Shown in pieces: positions 60,237-64,000 of a stretch of 64,000 bases of DNA. Numbering within the stretch: the stretch's first letter is position 1; each line of letters begins with the position of its first letter. Under the pieces are notes generated by a model. The model was given only the letters and a program-made list of their open reading frames with translations. It did not search any database and had not been told where the DNA came from. The stretch lies in NCBI RefSeq assembly GCF_001486505.1, contig NZ_LN909061.1:1-64000 (forward strand), written 5' to 3'. Origin of the DNA: Paenibacillus rubinfantis (GTDB lineage: Bacteria; Bacillota; Bacilli; Paenibacillales; Paenibacillaceae). The position numbers were made by a program, and so were the translations under genes.

Positions 60237-61187
60237 ATGGCAGAATTGCAGAATAACGGCGTCCTGTCGTGCGAGAAGCTGGTAGAAAACTATCGCAGCA
60301 AGCCAAAATCAAACAAAGCCAGCGAAGCCGTCAAGCTGGTGTTTGAGGGTGTGGGTGAGCGGGATGTTTATAATATTTCAGCTCCCTTCGAGGATGACGG
60401 AGAACCGGTAATTGCCGGTCGTGTCGAGCGCCGGGACAGTGAGGAATCGGAAATTTGGTTTTTCGTCCACCGGGGCGACCGTTGGGTGCGCCGTGAGAAG
60501 GCGCCGGTGTTTGCGCTGCAGGACCCGTTCTTCACAAGAATTGGCGGAGAGCTGGTGTTTGGCGGAGTTCAGACGTTTCCTCATCCGCAAAGAGTAGGGG
60601 ATCTCAACTGGCGAACGGTGTTCTATAAGGGGACGAGTTTAAACGGGTTAACGCCGTTTTTTCAAGGCCCGGATCAAATGAAGGATTTGCGGCTCGTTGA
60701 ATTGTCCGACGGCAGTGTGGGGATTTTCACTCGCCCCCAGGGGGGTAAAGGCGGCCGGGGGAAAATCGGGTTCGCCCAAGTCAGTCGGCTTGAGGAGCTT
60801 TCAATCGAGGCTGTGCAGGAAGCGCCACTGCTGGATCAATTCCTGGACGAGGAATGGGGCGGTTGCAACGAAATCCACCTGTTGGCCAACGGGAAGCTGG
60901 GTGTACTGGGTCATATCGCCCGTTTCGATGCTCAGGGCGATCGCCATTATTATCCGATGGCCTTCGGTTACGATCCGGCGACCGGTCAATACTCCGATAT
61001 GGAGATTATCGCTGAGCGCTCCGATTTTCTGCCGGGCCCGTCCAAGCGGCCGGATCTTGCCGACGTCGTGTTCAGCGGCGGGCTTGTCCGCCAAGGCGGC
61101 GGCAAAGCCAAGCTGTATGCGGGTATCAGCGATGCCGAAGCGCAGGTTTTGAACATTGATGATCCATTTGCGAAGCTTGAGGATTGA
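60237..61187 (+). CDS. DUF1861 family protein
   Basis: Cytoplasmic protein of 316 aa assigned to DUF1861 from its overall pattern (VYNISAPFEDDGEPVIAGRV, TRIGGELVFGGVQTF, WGGCNEIHLLANGKLGVLGH, YYPMAFGYDP). Its repeated blades, each with a D/E-containing strand followed by I-x-G-R or L-x-V-L-G, suggest a five-bladed propeller like GH130. No function is established that I know of. 16 bp after the GH130 gene with AAGGGAG, so co-produced and probably acting on the same sugar. Confidence 0.75.
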   Translation: MAELQNNGVLSCEKLVENYRSKPKSNKASEAVKLVFEGVGERDVYNISAPFEDDGEPVIAGRVERRDSEESEIWFFVHRGDRWVRREKAPVFALQDPFFTRIGGELVFGGVQTFPHPQRVGDLNWRTVFYKGTSLNGLTPFFQGPDQMKDLRLVELSDGSVGIFTRPQGGKGGRGKIGFAQVSRLEELSIEAVQEAPLLDQFLDEEWGGCNEIHLLANGKLGVLGHIARFDAQGDRHYYPMAFGYDPATGQYSDMEIIAERSDFLPGPSKRPDLADVVFSGGLVRQGGGKAKLYAGISDAEAQVLNIDDPFAKLED

Positions 61188-61194
61188 TGGATTC

Positions 61195-61230
61195 AAAGCC
61201 CCTCTCAGAGATGAGAGGGGCTTTGGTTTT
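61195..61230 (+). terminator. Terminator of the GH130 operon
   Basis: AAAGCCCCTCTC pairs with GAGAGGGGCTTT around a 5-nt loop, followed by GGTTTT. Confidence 0.85.
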
Positions 61231-61369
61231 CCCGTTGAAAAATCCGGAATTGTCGACTACACTAGCGGTAGTCTCTTCTACTTTCTTGTACATCTACGCT
61301 ATTACGAACATAGAATACTCATATACGTGATTTCACTTTATTTGCGGTAAGCGGAGAGGTGGGGCAGCG

Positions 61370-62464
61370 ATGGGAGTTTGGATCGTATTGGCAATCGGAT
61401 GGATTGCGGGATGGATATTGTTTCGCAGGGTTGTGCTTCCCGAACGAGTAACGCCTTCTCCCCGAGGCGAGAAGGTGTCGGTGATCATTCCGGCGAGGAA
61501 CGAAGCGGGCAATCTGCCGCAGCTGCTGGGTTCACTGCAGGAGCAAACCTATCCACCCTATGAGATTATCGTGGTGGACGATTTTTCCGAGGATGAGACC
61601 TATGAGGTTGCTGCGAGTTACGGGGTTAAAGTGATTCGGAATGAAGCCCTGCCTCCCGGCTGGACGGGGAAAACGTGGGCGGTTTGGAACGGATACCAGC
61701 AATCAAACGGCGATGTGATCGCCTTCCTGGATGCCGACATCCGCTTGGCCCCCCGGGCACTGGAGTCGCTGCTGCAGGCCCGGGCCAAAGCGGGCGGCGT
61801 CGTGTCGGCGGTGCCTTTTCATGTCACGGAGAAGTTCTATGAACGCCTGGCGTTGATTACCAACGTCCTGGGCGTATTCGCATTTACATCGCCGTTTGAG
61901 CAAAACAGCCCGCACAAGGGGTTATACGGCTCCTGCATCGTGACGACGCGCCGCGATTACGAGGCGGTCCAAGGGCATGACAGCATCCGTTCGGAGCTGC
62001 TGGACGATTTGAACCTTGGCGCCAAGTTCCGGGCGGCGGGGATCCCCGTTAGCAATTTCCTCGGCAGCGGCCTCGTCTCCTTCCGCATGTATCCGAACGG
62101 GATTCGCAGCGAGCTGGAGGGGTTCGGCAAAGGCGCGGTGCTGAGCACGGCCAAGCTGCGACCGGCAACCACGCTATTCGTGGCCGCCTGGCTGATCGGG
62201 CTGATCGTCTCCGAAGGGGCGCTGTTCCTTTGGGGCACGCCTTGGGCCTATCCGCTCCTGCTTGGTTATTTGGCATTTGCGGCGCAGCTTTATTTTCTCG
62301 TGCGATATGTCGGGAAATTCGGTAAATTCATGCCCTTGCTTCACGTGGTGTCTACGCTATTCTTTCTGCTGGTGCTGCTATACTCGGCCTATCAGGTGGC
62401 GTTCCGCGGATCGGTCACCTGGAAAGGCCGGGATGTGCAGGTAGGAAGCAGGGGAGACCGATGA
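61370..62464 (+). CDS. GT2 family glycosyltransferase (CrtQ-like)
   Basis: Membrane-associated inverting glycosyltransferase of 364 aa. A short N-terminal span, then a GT-A domain with VSVIIPARNEAGNLP, IIVVDDFSEDET and DVIAFLDADIRL (DxD metal site), acceptor-side LLDDLNLG, and three or four C-terminal spans (~265-345). The layout resembles CrtQ-type transferases acting on lipid acceptors. It overlaps the PlsY-like gene by 4 bp (ATGA), so the two are translationally coupled and probably make one glycolipid; the product is unknown. Confidence 0.85.
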   Translation: MGVWIVLAIGWIAGWILFRRVVLPERVTPSPRGEKVSVIIPARNEAGNLPQLLGSLQEQTYPPYEIIVVDDFSEDETYEVAASYGVKVIRNEALPPGWTGKTWAVWNGYQQSNGDVIAFLDADIRLAPRALESLLQARAKAGGVVSAVPFHVTEKFYERLALITNVLGVFAFTSPFEQNSPHKGLYGSCIVTTRRDYEAVQGHDSIRSELLDDLNLGAKFRAAGIPVSNFLGSGLVSFRMYPNGIRSELEGFGKGAVLSTAKLRPATTLFVAAWLIGLIVSEGALFLWGTPWAYPLLLGYLAFAAQLYFLVRYVGKFGKFMPLLHVVSTLFFLLVLLYSAYQVAFRGSVTWKGRDVQVGSRGDR

Positions 62465-63102
62465 TTCTATGGCTGGCGGTTGCGGAGTTTCTCTGCGGGG
62501 CGTTGATGTTTTCCTATTGGCTGGGCAAGTTGGCCCGGAAAGATTTGAAACGCGTCGGGGACGGCAATCCGGGGGCATTTAATTTGTGGCGCGCCGCCGG
62601 TTACCGCTGGGGGCTGGCAGGCATCGCATTGGATTTCCTGAAGGGATATGTGCCGCTGGCAATTTTGATCGAATCGGGAACGCTGGGACGGGATTACGGG
62701 ATGACGATCGTCGCCGCCGCGCCGATTCTGGGCCACGCCTTTTCGCCTTTCCTGAAATTCAAGGGAGGTAAGGCCATTGCGGTAACTTTCGGCGTTTGGA
62801 GCGCGTTAACCCGATTTGAGGCGGCTTTGGTTTATGCGGTAATCTTAGCGGCATTACTCGCCGGATTTACCTTTTATAAGAAGGGGAAATACGCGTCTCG
62901 GGAGGCCGACGGCTTTCAGGTCGTGATTGGCATGGTGTTGTTATCGATTTACCTTCTGGCTGCCGGCGATCCTCCCGCCATATGGGGCGTGTGGCTGGTG
63001 AACCTGATGGTCTTGGCGTATGCCAATCGGCAGGCGATTCGAGTCTTCCTGACGGGAAAGAGTGGTAAGCTCCCCCGTTCCGGCGATGGCGTTACGTTGT
63101 GA
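62461..63102 (+). CDS. PlsY-like glycerol-3-phosphate acyltransferase family protein
   Basis: Integral membrane protein of 213 aa with about five spans. It keeps the three PlsY signatures in altered form: GDGNPGAFNLWRAAG (PlsY usually has GSGNIGATN), GHAFSPFLKFKGGKAIA (PlsY: GHxFPxFLxFKGGKGVA), and a C-terminal loop near GKYASREADG. These differences indicate a paralogue rather than the housekeeping PlsY, possibly with a changed acyl acceptor. Coupled to the upstream GT2 gene. Confidence 0.8.
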   Translation: MILWLAVAEFLCGALMFSYWLGKLARKDLKRVGDGNPGAFNLWRAAGYRWGLAGIALDFLKGYVPLAILIESGTLGRDYGMTIVAAAPILGHAFSPFLKFKGGKAIAVTFGVWSALTRFEAALVYAVILAALLAGFTFYKKGKYASREADGFQVVIGMVLLSIYLLAAGDPPAIWGVWLVNLMVLAYANRQAIRVFLTGKSGKLPRSGDGVTL

Positions 63103-63198
63103 TTGTGAAGTGAATGGAAATTAATTAGAAATTAGGGTATATATTGGATAAAACATAGAAAACCTAGTAGCAACTTGATACGGAAGGAGCAAAGCTGT

Positions 63199-63372
63199 AT
63201 GGATGCTACTCTTGGAGCGGATGAAGTTGTCCGCCGCATCAAACGGTTGCAGAGTGAAGGCGTTTCGCTTAGCAAGAAGCAGGTTAAGCAGAACGATCCG
63301 GAGTTGATGCGCAACGCTTTGTTTTATTTTCCCAGCTGGGAACATGCCGTAAAGAACGCGGAAGTATTGTAA
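63199..63372 (+). CDS. Small protein resembling homing-endonuclease-associated (HNH) repeat
   Basis: A 57-aa protein (MDATLGADEVVRRIKRLQ...SWEHAVKNAEVL). The pattern of a helix, a Ser-Lys-Lys loop, a helix, then FPSWEHAVKNA resembles single units of the HNH_repeat/homing-endonuclease-associated domain, which binds DNA. No nuclease motif is present. ATG 63199 follows AAGGAG; an upstream TTG at 63175 precedes that site. Monocistronic with its own terminator. Function unknown. Confidence 0.7.
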   Translation: MDATLGADEVVRRIKRLQSEGVSLSKKQVKQNDPELMRNALFYFPSWEHAVKNAEVL

Positions 63373-63384
63373 GAAACACCCCAT

Positions 63385-63440
63385 AAACCAATTCGGGTTG
63401 GCCAAGAGGAGGCCGTCGACCGGGTTGGTTTTCTTTTTTT
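63385..63440 (+). terminator. Terminator after the small protein gene
   Basis: AAACCAA-TTCGG pairs with CCGGG-TTGGTTT across an inner GGCC/GGCC stem, followed by TCTTTTTTT. Confidence 0.85.
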
Positions 63441-63529
63441 GCTGTTTATTTTCCGGACAAGGGCCGATATGATGGAGATGTGAAATCGTGTAAGCGATTT
63501 AATTTCATTCATGAGGAAGCCTGGGACCG

Positions 63530-64000
63530 ATGAAAAAATACATTCCCTTCACCTACAAAATGCTGGTTCCCTATCTGCTGCTGGTTCTGCTAACGGACGC
63601 GATCATCGGCTATGTCTCGTATACGATGCTGATTCAGTCCCGGACAGAGATGGCCGAAACCAACATCCGCACCGGCATGGAGCAGGCCCGGAACAATATC
63701 CGCTATCAGATGGACGAAGTCCAGCGCATGTCAGACACCCTATTCAGCGACCTGGCGTTTCAGCGGGCACTGCAGGCCAAGGGTGAGCCCTATGACATTT
63801 ATTTAGTGATGCTTGACGAGATCGTCCCGGAAATCACCGCGCCGCTCAAGCTGTTCGGCAACGATATCCGGCTGATGTTGTACACGCTGAACAGCGAGCT
63901 GAACATCGTGTCGGGCGATAATTTGGAAGAGCCGATCATGGACAGCGATTATTACATCCTGCCGTTCGAAGACATTAAGGACAGCGCCTGGTATAAGGAG
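63530..64000 (+). CDS. Sensor histidine kinase, YesM-like (partial, runs off the window)
   Basis: An open frame from ATG 63530 (MKKYIPFTYKMLVPYLLLVL) continues without a stop to the last base, 157 codons. It has an N-terminal span at residues ~10-34 and then an extracellular domain with coiled start (RTEMAETNIRTGMEQARNN) typical of YesM-type or membrane AraC sensors. The kinase or DNA-binding half lies outside the window, so the class is provisional. GAGGAAGC lies ~10 nt upstream. Confidence 0.75.
   Translation, partial: MKKYIPFTYKMLVPYLLLVLLTDAIIGYVSYTMLIQSRTEMAETNIRTGMEQARNNIRYQMDEVQRMSDTLFSDLAFQRALQAKGEPYDIYLVMLDEIVPEITAPLKLFGNDIRLMLYTLNSELNIVSGDNLEEPIMDSDYYILPFEDIKDSAWYKE

Overview
The window reads as a chromosomal segment of a Paenibacillaceae firmicute (Paenibacillus or a close relative). 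The evidence is the order sigW-rsiW-cdaA-cdaR-glmM-glmS (as in Bacillus) with a glmS ribozyme, strong AGGAGG-type ribosome-binding sites with frequent TTG/GTG starts, S-layer-homology anchoring, and many CUT1 sugar transporters paired with YesM/AraC-type regulators. No prophage, insertion sequence or CRISPR array was seen.

Layout. 1-1241: 3' end of a 23S rRNA, a 5S rRNA and eleven tRNA genes, closed by a terminator. 1578-12589: housekeeping block with ppc, the ECF sigma/anti-sigma pair sigW-rsiW, the c-di-AMP cyclase cdaA with its regulator cdaR, glmM, and glmS behind a glmS ribozyme. 13053-14408: an AT-rich, probably acquired PIN-like nuclease gene. 14676-20360: small redox and stress units, namely nitroreductase/MerR, aldo-keto reductase/MerR, a VOC protein, and TetR plus a two-gene ABC exporter. 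20553-49952: carbohydrate territory, with a membrane AraC regulator and solute-binding lipoprotein without permeases; a GH94 phosphorylase with a LacI repressor; two permeases, a YesM-type kinase, a response regulator, an FAD oxidoreductase, a binding protein, a 2182-residue S-layer-anchored protein with two GH36-like modules, and an SGNH esterase; then an LplB/LplC-type transporter with binding protein and two Gfo/Idh/MocA dehydrogenases. 50028-54475: TetR, old-yellow-enzyme and ArsR genes, the rRNA methyltransferase rlmA behind a regulatory leader, and a DUF554 membrane protein. 54521-61187: a LacI-controlled transporter operon ending in a GH130 phosphorylase and a DUF1861 protein. 61370-64000: a GT2 glycosyltransferase coupled to a PlsY-like protein, a small DNA-binding-like protein, and the start of another sensor kinase.

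How the parts work together. The sugar loci share one logic: a surface enzyme or binding protein captures oligosaccharides, CUT1 permeases import them without an ATPase gene in the window (a shared MsmX-type ATPase elsewhere is likely), and cytoplasmic phosphorylases (GH94, GH130) cleave them using phosphate. Local LacI regulators bind perfect palindromes (GGGAACGTTCCC for the GH94 set, TTTGTAACGTTACAAA for the GH130 set), and the GH130 promoter also carries a near-consensus CcpA site.

Most striking element. Upstream of rlmA lies a promoter, a 14-codon ORF encoding MVHYIRLRYSALNK, a hairpin overlapping that ORF, and an intrinsic terminator. The peptide closely resembles the ErmDL macrolide-stalling leader (MTHSMRLRFPTLNQ) in the Arg-Leu-Arg motif and its surroundings. 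The RNA can fold into mutually exclusive terminator and antiterminator forms. This suggests macrolide-inducible transcription attenuation of a TlrB/RlmA-II-type methyltransferase.
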